Shown piece by piece: positions 25,200-34,679 of a DNA stretch of 64,000 bases. The stretch spans positions 1 through 64,000 of the forward strand of contig QGGY01000006.1 in assembly GCA_003148945.1 (NCBI GenBank), in the 5' to 3' direction. Origin of the DNA: Murimonas intestini (lineage in GTDB: Bacteria > Bacillota > Clostridia > Lachnospirales > Lachnospiraceae). The position numbers and the translations under genes are program-made. Position 1 is the first letter of the stretch, and every line of letters begins with the position of its first letter. The notes under the pieces are model-generated. The model was not told where the DNA came from. It made no database searches and saw nothing but the letters and a program-made list of their open reading frames with translations.

Positions 25200-26507
25200 T
25201 CACCCACGCATCCGTCCAATTATCTCATTGGCCTTTCTATAAATTTCCTCAGGTGACGTTCCTATATTAAATTTACCGTCTTCATACAGGATTCTGCCGT
25301 TTACCATAGTCATCTTCACATTTTGTTTGCTTCCGCTGTATACAATATTTTTTGAAATGTTATTCAGCGGCTGCATATTAGGCTGGTGAAGATCTATCAT
25401 GATCATATCTGCATACTTTCCTTCTGTCAGAGTGTCACAGTCCTTCAGATTCATGGCTTTGGCGCCTCCGGCTGTCGCCATATAAAGGACCAGGTCCGCA
25501 TCCACCACAGATGCATCCTTCTCCCGCAGCTTTGCCAGTCCGGTAGCAAGAAACATTTCCCTGAACATATCAAGGCAGTTATTGCTGGCCGGACCGTCTG
25601 TGCCTATGGCGATATTGATCCCCTTCTCTATCATACGTGAGACCGGGGCAATTCCGCTGGCGAGCTTCGTATTGGAGCCGGGGTTCGTGACCACAGACAT
25701 CCCTCTTTCTTTAAAGATATCCATGTCTTCCTCTGTCACATGGACACAGTGATATCCGCCTCCCCCGTAATTGAACATTCCAAGGCTGTCCAAATAAGCT
25801 GTGGGCGTCATATGATTGCGCTCCATACACTGCTCCACCTCGGAGAGACTCTCGGAATTATGTGTATACACAGGGGCTTTATATTTCTCTGCAAGGGCGG
25901 CCATTCCCTCCAGAAGATTCCTGGAAGTGGTGTATTCTGCATGGAACCCCAGCTCGAAGCTGATCAGTTCATTCTCACTATTATACTGCCTGTACCACCG
26001 GTCAATATCCTCCAGGGACTGTGAAAAATCGTTCAGCCCTCCCGTCATCACCGTCCTAAATCCACAGTCTGCAGATGCCTGCGCGATAGTTGAGGGAGTG
26101 AGATACATATCAAAATTCGCCGTTATCCCGCTTGTCAGATACTCCAGGATAGCCAGCTTAGAGAGATGGTAGATATCCCCTGCCGTCAGCTTCGCCTCCA
26201 TGGGAAAAACCTGTTTATTCAGCCAGTCCAGCAGCGGCATGTCATCCGCATAGGAACGCAGGAATGTCATGGCAGAATGGGTATGGGCATTTTTAAAACC
26301 CGGCATCAGCACATTTCCTTCTGCATCGATCTCCCTGTCCCACTTCTTTTCCTGTTTCTGCCCTTCCGGCATTGCCGGGCAGCAGCCGGCAGGCCTTGAC
26401 GGCCCGGCATATGATATCCTGTTTCCCTCTACCCAGACTTCGCCCGTTTCCATCCGGCACCCGTCTGCCATTGTCAGTATCCTTGCATTGTAAAATCTTA
26501 TATTCAT
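25200..26507 (-). CDS. mtaD: Amidohydrolase, 5-methylthioadenosine/S-adenosylhomocysteine deaminase type
   Basis: About 435 aa. Metal and catalytic residues of the MTA/SAH deaminase group: HTH (H75, H77) in GFKNAHTHSAM, H189 in GFHAEY, H216 in THNSES, and D304 in GTDGPASNN. It would deaminate MTA, SAH or adenosine to the inosine analogue. An AAGGAG site precedes ATG 26507; the frame to 26570 overlaps the upstream permease. A hydrophilic insertion at about 38-60 (CCPAMPEGQKQ region) breaks the N-terminal beta domain and is unusual. It is directly downstream of a BMP-type nucleoside importer, which supports a nucleoside substrate over a guanine or cytosine deaminase role. Confidence 0.83.
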   Translation of the reverse strand: MNIRFYNARILTMADGCRMETGEVWVEGNRISYAGPSRPAGCCPAMPEGQKQEKKWDREIDAEGNVLMPGFKNAHTHSAMTFLRSYADDMPLLDWLNKQVFPMEAKLTAGDIYHLSKLAILEYLTSGITANFDMYLTPSTIAQASADCGFRTVMTGGLNDFSQSLEDIDRWYRQYNSENELISFELGFHAEYTTSRNLLEGMAALAEKYKAPVYTHNSESLSEVEQCMERNHMTPTAYLDSLGMFNYGGGGYHCVHVTEEDMDIFKERGMSVVTNPGSNTKLASGIAPVSRMIEKGINIAIGTDGPASNNCLDMFREMFLATGLAKLREKDASVVDADLVLYMATAGGAKAMNLKDCDTLTEGKYADMIMIDLHQPNMQPLNNISKNIVYSGSKQNVKMTMVNGRILYEDGKFNIGTSPEEIYRKANEIIGRMRG

Positions 26508-26532
26508 ATCATTCTCCTTTAGGCTTCCGGCT

Positions 26533-27492
26533 CTAACGTTTCCCCTTATCGTATATCTCCCCAAGAGCACGCGGAGATTTATTATGCTTTGAGAAGAAGA
26601 TCAGTAAAAGCAGCGTGAGCACATACGGCAGTATCATTACAAGGTCTGAATAGCTGCTGGGCATCTTCAGCATCTTGACGATCTCATAACCGCCAGATTT
26701 TGCGAAACCAAAGAGCAGGCATGCCCCAAGCGTGGGAAGGATCGTCCAGTTTCCGAAAATAAGAGCGGCAATGGACAGATAGCCGTAGCCCACGTAAATG
26801 TTTCCTGAAAAATTCGCAGAGATAGAATATGCGAAGCTGATACCCGCTATCCCTGAAAGCGCGCCTGATACCATGACAGCAATAAAGCGCACTCTTGATA
26901 CATCTATTCCGGCGGCATCAACTGCATGGGGATTGTCCCCGCAGGCACGCAGATGCAGGCCAAAACGTGTCTTATAAAGCACATACCAGGCAATAAATGC
27001 AACAACCACAATAATGATCTCAAAAGGATAAATATTTGTAAATACCGCCCCAAGCACAGGAATCTGTGACAGCCCCGGCACTGTGATCCTGTTGGATACA
27101 CCAAGCACGAACTTATCAGAAGGACTTCCAAATACGGCGCTGTTTATCTGTTTCGTCAGAAAAGCCGTCAGGGCTGTGGCCAGTATGTTGATCACGACGC
27201 CGCTGATCACCTGGTTCGCCTTAAATTTAATACAGAGCAGGGCATGGAGCAGAGAGTACAATGCCCCTCCAAGTACCGCAAACAGTATCGCCAGATAAAA
27301 GGGTATCTGGGAACCGCCTGAAAACCAGGACGCAGTGAGCACAGCCACAAGAGCGCCCGTAAACGCCCCAAATCCCTGTAAGCCCTCCAGCGCCAGGTTA
27401 GTGATCCCGCTCTTCTCACTGTAAATGCCTCCAATCGCCATGATAAAAAGAGGCAGCGCGAATGATAAACCATCTATAATTATATTATCCAT
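26533..27492 (-). CDS. Nucleoside ABC transporter permease 2 (BMP-type)
   Basis: 319 aa, about eight to nine membrane helices, belonging to the BPD_transp_2 permease family. The segment AIGGIYSEKSGITNLALEGL near the N-terminus is the hallmark of YufQ/NupQ-like nucleoside permeases. It forms a heterodimer with the permease encoded just upstream, whose TAA stop overlaps this ATG (TAATG at 27492). Import of purine nucleosides, possibly MTA, is inferred from the BMP component and the flanking salvage enzymes. Confidence 0.9.
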   Translation of the reverse strand: MDNIIIDGLSFALPLFIMAIGGIYSEKSGITNLALEGLQGFGAFTGALVAVLTASWFSGGSQIPFYLAILFAVLGGALYSLLHALLCIKFKANQVISGVVINILATALTAFLTKQINSAVFGSPSDKFVLGVSNRITVPGLSQIPVLGAVFTNIYPFEIIIVVVAFIAWYVLYKTRFGLHLRACGDNPHAVDAAGIDVSRVRFIAVMVSGALSGIAGISFAYSISANFSGNIYVGYGYLSIAALIFGNWTILPTLGACLLFGFAKSGGYEIVKMLKMPSSYSDLVMILPYVLTLLLLIFFSKHNKSPRALGEIYDKGKR

Positions 27493-28661
27493 TATTCAGC
27501 CCCCTTTCCGGAATCTGCCCTGTCATTTGTCTTTTCTTTCTCCTGCAGGATCTTCTCTTCCTCAAGAGAACTCTTGGCTCTCTTCACTTTATATGCAATA
27601 TATGCGCTGCAGGCTGAAAACAGCAGGATCAGGCCTGTTATTACAGATGCAATCTCCGCCTCCACACCTGCGGCAGAGCTCATATAAGTACTTCCCTTGC
27701 TGATGATCGTGATCAGGAAGGATGAGAATATGATCCCTATGGGATTGCTGTTTCCCAGCAGTGATACTGCTATGGCGTCAAATCCCGTACTTGGGAGCAC
27801 CTTTGGCTGGATAGATCCAAAATATCCCAGATAGTATGTGACGCCGGCAAGTCCTGCAAGAGCGCCTGATATCACCATAGTCAGGACCATGTTCCTGCCT
27901 ACGCTGATCCCCGCATATCTGGCTGCCGTGATGCTGGAACCTACCGTCTTGATCTCATATCCCAGCTTCGTCTTATTAAAAAGGAATCTGATAATAAAGG
28001 CAGCTATGACTGCTAAAATGATTCCCAGAGGTATATCCATCTTCAGATCCCCCACCTGTGTCTCCATAAGCGTCAGCCTGGCAGCCTTGCTTACAGGGTT
28101 AGACTGCCTGGACACCGGATTTACATAGAAGGTATTGATACAGAAGCTGATGACATACTGGGCTATATAATTGATCATGATCGTAGAAACTACTTCGTTT
28201 ATATTAAATTTAAACTTCAGCCATCCTACAAGTCCGCCAACAAGAGCACCTGTCACTATTCCAAGCAGCAGAACAAGCGGCTTTGCAATTCCTGATGAAA
28301 GTCCGCTGTAGCCGATGACGACAGTGGTGACAAAGCCGGCACAGAGCATCTGCCCTGATATACCGATATTGAACAGCCCGCCTTTGAGCGCCACCGCTAC
28401 TGCAAGAGAAGCAAAAAGCATGGGTGTCAGCGCATTCAGGAAACTGGTGAAATCAGTCAGCATATTCTTGCCGCCCGCATAGGAGGCCTTCGGCCACAGT
28501 CCGGACCCCTGAAGAAGGTTCATATAAGCCGACAGCGGATTCTTTCCAAGCAGCCCCAAAACTACAGCGCCTGCCACAAGGCTGACCAGAATTGCAAAGA
28601 TGGGGATGGTCATGCTCTGTCTTTTTTCATTTCCCAGCAGTTTTACAATTAATTTCTTCAT
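27492..28661 (-). CDS. Nucleoside ABC transporter permease 1 (BMP-type)
   Basis: 389 aa, YufP/NupP-like, with nine to ten hydrophobic segments and the family's GGLFNIGISGQMLCAGF motif near residues 95-110. A cytoplasmic C-terminal tail of about 25 residues is rich in Lys/Glu. It pairs with the second permease and the double-ATPase subunit. The start follows the ATPase stop by 4 bases with GGGGTGA as ribosome binding site. Confidence 0.9.
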   Translation of the reverse strand: MKKLIVKLLGNEKRQSMTIPIFAILVSLVAGAVVLGLLGKNPLSAYMNLLQGSGLWPKASYAGGKNMLTDFTSFLNALTPMLFASLAVAVALKGGLFNIGISGQMLCAGFVTTVVIGYSGLSSGIAKPLVLLLGIVTGALVGGLVGWLKFKFNINEVVSTIMINYIAQYVISFCINTFYVNPVSRQSNPVSKAARLTLMETQVGDLKMDIPLGIILAVIAAFIIRFLFNKTKLGYEIKTVGSSITAARYAGISVGRNMVLTMVISGALAGLAGVTYYLGYFGSIQPKVLPSTGFDAIAVSLLGNSNPIGIIFSSFLITIISKGSTYMSSAAGVEAEIASVITGLILLFSACSAYIAYKVKRAKSSLEEEKILQEKEKTNDRADSGKGAE

Positions 28662-28665
28662 GTCA

Positions 28666-30195
28666 TCACCCCTTTACACCCATCATAAATTCTCCGACCT
28701 CATTTGTCGTCAGTTCAGACGCCGGCGCTATCTTCTTCAGCTCTCCATTATAAATGACGCCTATAGTATCGGCACAGTTCATTATCTCATCCAGCTCCAG
28801 CGATATGAGCAGGATAGCCCTGCCCTTGTCCCTCTCACCAATGATCTGCCTGTGGATATTCTCTATGGCTCCTATATCCAGTCCTCTTGTTGGCTGTACA
28901 AATATCATGAGCGGTGACGACAGCTCTATCTCCCGGGCGATAATAGCCTTCTGCTGGTTACCTCCGCTCATAGAACGGACCATAGTCTTATTCCCCTGGC
29001 CGCTTCTCACATCATAGTCTGCTATTAATTTTTCTGCATATCTGGTAAATTCCGCCTGCCTCAGGATTCCCCTGTGGCAGAACGGCTCTTTGTAGTAATT
29101 CTTCAGAGCCAGGTTATCCTCCAGTGTAAAGTCCATCACAAGTCCGTAGCTCTGCCGGTCCTCCGGAATATAGGAGATCCCCTCCATTGTCCTTTTTCGG
29201 ATGGAATAGTGTGTGATCTCTTTTCCGTTTAATTTTATGGAACCTGAACTTGCCTTGAGCAGACCTGCGATCGCATCCGCGATCTCCACCTGCCCGTTGC
29301 CCGATACACCGGCGATTGCAAAGATCTCGCCTCCTCTTATGGAGAAAGAGACATTTTTAACTACTTCAAAGTTATCGCTGTTGCGCACGGAGAGATTTTC
29401 AACCTCCAGTATCTTTTCCTTAAATTGGGGCGCACTTTTCTCTGTCTCAAAGGACACCTCCCGCCCTACCATAAGGTTAGCCATCTGCTTCGTACTTGTA
29501 GACGCCACATCCAGCACATCTATCAGCCGTCCCCTGTTTAGGATGGCACATCTGTCTGCCACCTGCTTGATCTCTTCCAGCTTATGGGTGATCAGTATGA
29601 TAGTCTTCCCATTTTTCCTCAGTCCCTTTATGATATCCAGAAGGAATTCTATCTCCTGCGGGGTCAGCACCGCCGTGGGCTCGTCAAATATAAGTATTTC
29701 CGCTTCCCTGTACAGCATTTTCAGGATCTCTACTCTCTGCTGGGTGGAGACATTGATATCCTCGATCACTTTTTCCGGATCCACCTCCAGCCCGTATTTT
29801 TTAGAAAGCTGTGCGATCTCCTTGTTGGCCGACTTCAGATCTACATAGGGAAACAGGCCCAGAGCTTTCTTTTTCGGCTCCATGCCCATTATAATATTTT
29901 CCGCGATCGTGTAATTAGATACGAGTTTAAAATGCTGATGCACCATTCCGATATTCAGCTTTGACGCATAGCTTGGTGAAGAGATGCGCTCCTTCTTTCC
30001 CCGGATATAGATCTCCCCCTCATCCGGTTCATACATACCGAACAGCATGCTCATGAGCGTAGATTTTCCTGCTCCATTCTCCCCTAAGAGGGCAAATATC
30101 TCGCCTTTTTTAATCTGCAGGGTCACATCATCATTCGCAACTATTCCAGGGAAGCGCTTCGTGATGTGCTTCATCTCCACAATATATTCTGACAT
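28666..30195 (-). CDS. Nucleoside ABC transporter ATP-binding protein (two ABC domains)
   Basis: 509 aa with two nucleotide-binding domains. The N-terminal half has Walker A GENGAGKST (38-46), a degenerate signature (NVSTQQRVEIL) and Walker B ILIFDEPTA. The C-terminal half has GVSGNGQVE in place of a normal Walker A, then SGGNQQKAIIARE and an LMIFVQPTRGLD Walker B-like segment. This asymmetry is standard for the sugar/nucleoside (YufO/RbsA-like) class. It powers the two permeases encoded downstream. AGGAGG precedes the ATG. Confidence 0.92.
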   Translation of the reverse strand: MSEYIVEMKHITKRFPGIVANDDVTLQIKKGEIFALLGENGAGKSTLMSMLFGMYEPDEGEIYIRGKKERISSPSYASKLNIGMVHQHFKLVSNYTIAENIIMGMEPKKKALGLFPYVDLKSANKEIAQLSKKYGLEVDPEKVIEDINVSTQQRVEILKMLYREAEILIFDEPTAVLTPQEIEFLLDIIKGLRKNGKTIILITHKLEEIKQVADRCAILNRGRLIDVLDVASTSTKQMANLMVGREVSFETEKSAPQFKEKILEVENLSVRNSDNFEVVKNVSFSIRGGEIFAIAGVSGNGQVEIADAIAGLLKASSGSIKLNGKEITHYSIRKRTMEGISYIPEDRQSYGLVMDFTLEDNLALKNYYKEPFCHRGILRQAEFTRYAEKLIADYDVRSGQGNKTMVRSMSGGNQQKAIIAREIELSSPLMIFVQPTRGLDIGAIENIHRQIIGERDKGRAILLISLELDEIMNCADTIGVIYNGELKKIAPASELTTNEVGEFMMGVKG

Positions 30196-30270
30196 GGCTT
30201 TCCTCCTTTTATCTGCTTTCCTTTAAATCTTTCCTCTGTATGCACAGCCTCTGCAGACGCAGGAAAAACT

Positions 30271-30305
30271 TAAAAAGGGGGTTGTTGCTTACACAACAAC
30301 CCCCT
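30271..30305 (-). terminator. Intrinsic terminator between the BMP lipoprotein and ABC genes
   Basis: GGGGGTTGTTG (30277-30287) pairs with CAACAACCCCC (30294-30304) over an 11-bp perfect stem; on the minus strand it is followed by TTTTTAAGTTTTT. Placed between the binding protein gene and its transporter, it probably lowers downstream expression so that the lipoprotein is made in excess. Confidence 0.85.
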
Positions 30306-30319
30306 GCCTTATCTCTGAC

Positions 30320-31528
30320 TTACTCAAGTCCCGGGAAGCTGTCCGGAGTAGATTCGCTGAAGTTGGATGCCGGAACGATCGTTCCGTCTTTCACCAGCTC
30401 ATAAGCTTCATCAAGCTTAGAGATTGTATCAGCTGACAACTGGTTCCTTCCTTCTGCCTTTACATATCCTGTTGAATCTGTATCAGCCTTAAGCAGTTCA
30501 TTTCCGCCTTTGAATGTACCTGCTGCGATTGCTTCTAACTGTTTCTCCACATTTGTGCTCATGACCTTCAGACCTGATGTAAGGATGATATTGCTGTCAC
30601 CATTTGCACCATCATCATACTGGTCAACATCACATCCGATAACTTTTACATCTTTAGCTTCTTTTGCTGCTGTGAACACACCGTTTCCTGAAGCGCCTGC
30701 TGCCACAAAGATAATATCGCAGCCTTCCTGGATCAGTGCATTGCCGACAACTTTTCCTGTAGCTTCATCAGCAAAGCTTCCGATATAGTTTCCTCCAACA
30801 TCCGCATTTGTAACATCTGTTCCTGCGTAAGAAGGAAGCTCTATCATTTCAACGCCTGTATCATATTTCTTGTTTGCATAATTAACGCCTGATTCAAATC
30901 CATACTGGTAGTTTACGTTTGACGGATAAGCGATACCGTTAACAACTGCCACTTTCTTGGACTGTGATTCTAAAGCTGCCGCCATTCCTGCGAAGAAACC
31001 GCTCTCCTGCTCAGCAAATGTCATGGCATAGATATTATCTACTTCCACTTCATTTCCTTCAGCATCAGCCGGATTGCTGTCTACAAGAATGAAATCCACA
31101 TCAGGATTGTCCTGGGCAATTGTTGCAATGCCTGCAAACTGGAATCCGCAGCAGACAATAACATCGTAATCTGCAACGATATCTGCAACTGCCTGGATAG
31201 CTGCTGCCACGTCGCCTGTCGGCTCTTTAACAGGTGTTACCTTAGAATCTGAATGGTTCTCAATAAACGCCAGGATACCATTGTAGTTGTCCTGGTTAAA
31301 GGATCCGTCATCTACGCCTGAAGGACTGCTCACGATAGCAATGTTAAGTGCGTCACCTTTGCCGGCCGCTTCTTTTGTCTTGGCAGCTTCTGTCTCTTCC
31401 TTTGCTGCTGTCTCAGCCTCTGTCTGGGCATTCGTAGATTTTTCAGTATCCCCGCCTGCACTTCCGCAGCCGGCAATCATTGCTGAAACCATTGCTGTAC
31501 ATAAGACTACAGATAACAATTTTTTCAT
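30320..31528 (-). CDS. BMP-family nucleoside-binding lipoprotein
   Basis: About 402 aa. Lipoprotein signal MKKLLSVVLCTAMVSAMIAGC with lipobox IAGC (Cys21), then a Ser/Thr/Glu/Ala-rich linker (about 22-60) and a periplasmic-binding-type fold of the BmpA/Med family, starting near LNIAIVSSPSGVDDGSFNQ. Known members bind purine nucleosides. It is the capture component for the ABC importer encoded downstream. ATG 31528 has an AGGAGG site. It has its own promoter overlapping the end of mtnA and is followed by a terminator. Confidence 0.92.
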   Translation of the reverse strand: MKKLLSVVLCTAMVSAMIAGCGSAGGDTEKSTNAQTEAETAAKEETEAAKTKEAAGKGDALNIAIVSSPSGVDDGSFNQDNYNGILAFIENHSDSKVTPVKEPTGDVAAAIQAVADIVADYDVIVCCGFQFAGIATIAQDNPDVDFILVDSNPADAEGNEVEVDNIYAMTFAEQESGFFAGMAAALESQSKKVAVVNGIAYPSNVNYQYGFESGVNYANKKYDTGVEMIELPSYAGTDVTNADVGGNYIGSFADEATGKVVGNALIQEGCDIIFVAAGASGNGVFTAAKEAKDVKVIGCDVDQYDDGANGDSNIILTSGLKVMSTNVEKQLEAIAAGTFKGGNELLKADTDSTGYVKAEGRNQLSADTISKLDEAYELVKDGTIVPASNFSESTPDSFPGLE

Positions 31529-31612
31529 ACTTTTTCTACCTCCTGAGATATTCTGCCGGTATTCCGCAAAACGGTCGGATAACGGCATTTATAAATTATA
31601 GTGACTTAAATA

Positions 31613-31641
31613 ATTTTAACACTTTCCAAAATTCTTTACAA
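31613..31641 (-). promoter_or_regulatory. Internal promoter for the BMP transporter genes
   Basis: On the minus strand, TTGTAA (31641-31636, overlapping the mtnA stop codon) and TAAAAT (31618-31613) have a 17-base spacer. It would allow transporter expression independent of pnp-adh-mtnA. Confidence 0.65.
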
Positions 31642-32724
31642 TCTATTTTCTCTCTTTTTTCGAAATATTTCCTGGAAACTCTCGTTAAATGGAGCCCTGC
31701 AGATACCATATTCTGTCACAATCCCCGCTATCAGACTATGGTCTGTCACATCGAACGCAGGATTATAGCATTTTACTTCTTTTAATGCCATGGGCTCTGA
31801 ATAGAATTTCTCTTTGATCTCATTCTCATCACGCAGCTCTATCCTGATATCCTCACCTGTAGCGCAGTCCATATCGATGGTGGAAGTAGGGCCAAGCACA
31901 TAAAACGGGATTCCATAGTATTTTGCCAGGATGGCCACACCGCTGGTGCCGATCTTGTTAGCCGCATCTCCATTGGCCGCGATCCTGTCGCATCCCACAA
32001 AGCAGGCCTGCACCCAGCCGTTCTTCATCACCAGGCTGGCCATATTGTCACAGATAAGGGTCACATCCAGGCCGCCCTTTGCCAGCTCGTAGGAGGTAAG
32101 CCTGGCGCCCTGAAGCAGGGGTCTTGTCTCATCAGCAAATACCTTAAACTCCATGCCTCTTTCTTTTCCCAGAAACAAAGGGCCCAGAGCAGTGCCATAT
32201 CGGGAAGTGGCGAGAGGGCCTGCATTGCAGTGGGTCAGGATTCCGTCCCCATCCTTTATCAGGGACAGGCCGTATTCCGATATAGCCCGGCACATGCGGA
32301 TGTCCTCTGCCTGTATTTCACATGCCTCCGTTTTAAGCAGGGAGATGATCTCACTTACCGGCTTCTCTTTATTTGCCAGTACCACTCCTTCCATCCTGTT
32401 CAGGGCCCAGCTCAGATTCACTGCCGTGGGCCTGGAAGAGTCCAGATACTCCTTGTCCTTTTTAAACTGCATGTAAAATTTTTCAAAGTCATCAGTCTTG
32501 GCTGCCGCAGCCAGACAATAGATGCCGTATGCTGCACATATGCCGATCGCGGGCGCTCCCCTGACTTTAAGTTCAAAGATAGCATCATAGATATCCTCTG
32601 CACTGCCAAGGGTCAGATATACAGTTCTGTTGGGAAGCTGCGTCTGGTCAAGTATGACCACGCTCCTTTTGTCCTCACTCAGCTTGACATTGTCAATATG
32701 TGTAACCTTAGTTAATTCATCCAT
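31636..32724 (-). CDS. mtnA: S-methyl-5-thioribose-1-phosphate isomerase
   Basis: About 362 aa of the eIF2B-related aldose-ketose isomerase family. Catalytic Cys166 in THCNAG and Asp246 in [17 protein letters not shown] are both present, which separates it from ribose-1,5-bisphosphate isomerases and eIF2B subunits with moderate confidence. It converts methylthioribose-1-phosphate (MTR-1-P) to methylthioribulose-1-phosphate. GAGGAG precedes ATG 32724; the frame to 32808 overlaps the dehydrogenase gene. None of the later aerobic Met-salvage genes (mtnB, C, D, X) is present in the window. Confidence 0.88.
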   Translation of the reverse strand: MDELTKVTHIDNVKLSEDKRSVVILDQTQLPNRTVYLTLGSAEDIYDAIFELKVRGAPAIGICAAYGIYCLAAAAKTDDFEKFYMQFKKDKEYLDSSRPTAVNLSWALNRMEGVVLANKEKPVSEIISLLKTEACEIQAEDIRMCRAISEYGLSLIKDGDGILTHCNAGPLATSRYGTALGPLFLGKERGMEFKVFADETRPLLQGARLTSYELAKGGLDVTLICDNMASLVMKNGWVQACFVGCDRIAANGDAANKIGTSGVAILAKYYGIPFYVLGPTSTIDMDCATGEDIRIELRDENEIKEKFYSEPMALKEVKCYNPAFDVTDHSLIAGIVTEYGICRAPFNESFQEIFRKKRENRL

Positions 32725-32758
32725 TCTTTTTTCTCCTCTGATATTCTTCCCCGGATAA

Positions 32759-33685
32759 TCAAAACTTAAACCCTGCCTTGAAGGCTCTGGAATGAAATGC
32801 TTTCTCATAATCCTTCAATTCATACAGTTCTATGGGCGGCAGTTTGACAAGGGATTTGTTAAGAAGGTTCAGCGCAGGCTCAAACGGGCCGCATCTGCTC
32901 CCTGCAACAGTAATTTCATTTACTACCATGTAGCTCATGTCTATGGAGATTTCCCCGGCATATGTGCTCTTTAATATGATAGTTCCCTGCTTGCGCACCA
33001 GGTCTTTCGCCAGAAGAAGGCCTGACGGTGAGCCTGTTGCCTCCACCACATATTCATAAGTGTCATCAGCCTTCACTGCCGTCCTGGCATACGGTGAAAA
33101 CTGCTGCAGTTTTTCCTCATGTTTGCCGATAACTGTAACATCAGCGCCTGTGAGGGACAGTACCTGCGTTATCATAAAGGCCAGACGGCCGTCGCCTATC
33201 ACTGCAATATTTTTGGCAGGATCTATATGTATCATGGAAGGAATCTCCAGAGCCGCCGCCAGAGGCTCAGTGAAAATAGCCTGTTCTGCGGGCAGTCCGT
33301 CAGGTACCTGATGGATTAGATGGGTAGCAAGTGTCATATATTCCGCAAAACAGCCGTCATGCTTTTCCATTCCGATGACGCGCCTGCTGACGCAGTGTTT
33401 TTCACGTCCCGTTCTGCAGTAAAGACAGGTGCCGCAGCCCGCATTGAGCTCTCCGACAACTGTTTTTCCCACCAGGCCGGGGTCAGGTGATTCCTCCACC
33501 ACACCCACGAACTCATGGCCCATGATTCCTGTAAAGTCAGGCTTGTAGCCTTTAAGTATCTCTTTATCAGTACTGCAGACAGCGCTCATAAGGATACGTA
33601 TCAGGCTCTCCCCCTCCCGGGGGACAGGAAGAGGCATATCTTCCCGGTAGATGGCCCTCTCCCCGTCAAAATAAAGTGCTTTCAT
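32759..33685 (-). CDS. Zinc-type medium-chain alcohol dehydrogenase-like protein
   Basis: 308 aa, shorter than the usual 340-350 aa. Catalytic zinc ligands are suggested by C37 (SAVCSTDKE) and [10 protein letters not shown] (H56, E57). Structural zinc cysteines appear in [15 protein letters not shown]. The nucleotide-binding AVIGDGRLA is near 170, so the Rossmann domain is compact. It lies between pnp and mtnA with gaps of 1 and 34 bases, so it should act in the same pathway. In anaerobic MTA salvage (the DHAP shunt) an alcohol dehydrogenase reduces 2-methylthioacetaldehyde; that role is an inference. A sorbitol or threonine dehydrogenase-like activity is the alternative. Confidence 0.8.
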   Translation of the reverse strand: MKALYFDGERAIYREDMPLPVPREGESLIRILMSAVCSTDKEILKGYKPDFTGIMGHEFVGVVEESPDPGLVGKTVVGELNAGCGTCLYCRTGREKHCVSRRVIGMEKHDGCFAEYMTLATHLIHQVPDGLPAEQAIFTEPLAAALEIPSMIHIDPAKNIAVIGDGRLAFMITQVLSLTGADVTVIGKHEEKLQQFSPYARTAVKADDTYEYVVEATGSPSGLLLAKDLVRKQGTIILKSTYAGEISIDMSYMVVNEITVAGSRCGPFEPALNLLNKSLVKLPPIELYELKDYEKAFHSRAFKAGFKF

Positions 33686-33686
33686 T

Positions 33687-34541
33687 TTATTCCCCTTTCT
33701 TCTCCTTTTCCAGCATTTTTCCGATCCTGATAATGGAGGCCGTTATCAGTTCCTTAAACAGAGGCGCCACCCTGTCTGCAGTCTCCTGCACTTCTTCATG
33801 GCTCAGAGGTTCATCTGTCATGCCGCAGCCCAGATTGGAGATGCAGGATATCCCGCAGATCTTCATTCCCATATGATTCGCTGCCACAGCTTCGCAGGCA
33901 GTACTCATTCCCACGGCGTCACCGCCCAATATCCTGCACATTTTCACTTCACTTGGAGTCTCGAAGTTAGGCCCTGTCAGCTGCACATATACGCCCTCCT
34001 TCAGTGGTATATCCAGTTCCCTGGCAGTGCTCCTTAAAATCTCACGCAGATCTTTATCGTAGATCTCGCTCATATCAGAAAATCTCAGCCCCAGCTCATC
34101 TATATTTGGCCCTATCAGCGGAGAGGGCACGAAATTTGAGATCTGGTCTGTTATCATCATGAAATCGCCTGCCGCAAAGTCATAGTTGACGCCGCCTGCT
34201 GCGTTTGTCAGGAAGAGCACCCGCGCTCCCATCATCTTCATAAGCCTTGTGGGCAGCACTACGTCCTCCATGGCATAACCTTCATAATAATGGACCCTTC
34301 CCTGCATGATAACTACAGGCACCTCACCCACATACCCAAACAGGAAACGCCCCTTATGTCCCGGCACAGTGGACACCGGGAAGCCCTCAATATCGTGATA
34401 ATCCAGTACGGCTTCTATCTGTATGCTCTCGCCGTAGTCCCCGAGGCCCGAACCCAGTATCAGAGCCACCTCCGGTTTGAAATCTATCCTGCTCTTAAAG
34501 CTCTCATAACAACGCAATAATTTCTCATATGCCTGATTCAT
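33687..34541 (-). CDS. Purine nucleoside phosphorylase (trimeric PNP/MTAP family)
   Basis: 284 aa. Phosphate-binding GSGLG (30-34), GRVHYYEGY near 80-88, and the base-site block SCISNLGCGM near 235. An Asn in SNLG is usual for enzymes that prefer 6-oxopurines (inosine, guanosine) rather than adenine nucleosides. This fits a route in which MTA is first deaminated to methylthioinosine and then phosphorolysed to MTR-1-P, the MtnA substrate. First gene of the operon; AGGAGG precedes ATG 34541. The upstream region contains the palindromic repeat at 34598-34637. Confidence 0.9.
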   Translation of the reverse strand: MNQAYEKLLRCYESFKSRIDFKPEVALILGSGLGDYGESIQIEAVLDYHDIEGFPVSTVPGHKGRFLFGYVGEVPVVIMQGRVHYYEGYAMEDVVLPTRLMKMMGARVLFLTNAAGGVNYDFAAGDFMMITDQISNFVPSPLIGPNIDELGLRFSDMSEIYDKDLREILRSTARELDIPLKEGVYVQLTGPNFETPSEVKMCRILGGDAVGMSTACEAVAANHMGMKICGISCISNLGCGMTDEPLSHEEVQETADRVAPLFKELITASIIRIGKMLEKEKKGE

Positions 34542-34597
34542 ATACTATCCTCCTGCTTATTTAATTTAGTCTGTATAGCCGCTGAATTATGATCTTA

Positions 34598-34637
34598 CGG
34601 TCTGTGCAGTAAATGCACAGACCTGCTGAATAGTTAC
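34598..34637 (-). repeat. Dispersed small hairpin repeat, copy B
   Basis: Minus-strand reading: GTAAC, then GCAGG, then a perfect 10-bp hairpin GGTCTGTGCA/TGCACAGACC with loop TTTAC (34623-34599). It lies in the 5' region of the purine nucleoside phosphorylase gene. No T-run follows, so it is not a normal terminator. It shares its core and flanks with copies at 1070-1103 and 57088-57126. Confidence 0.65.
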
Positions 34638-34679
34638 GATCTTCATCTGTTATCATGATAAAAGGTTTGCAGCAAAAAG

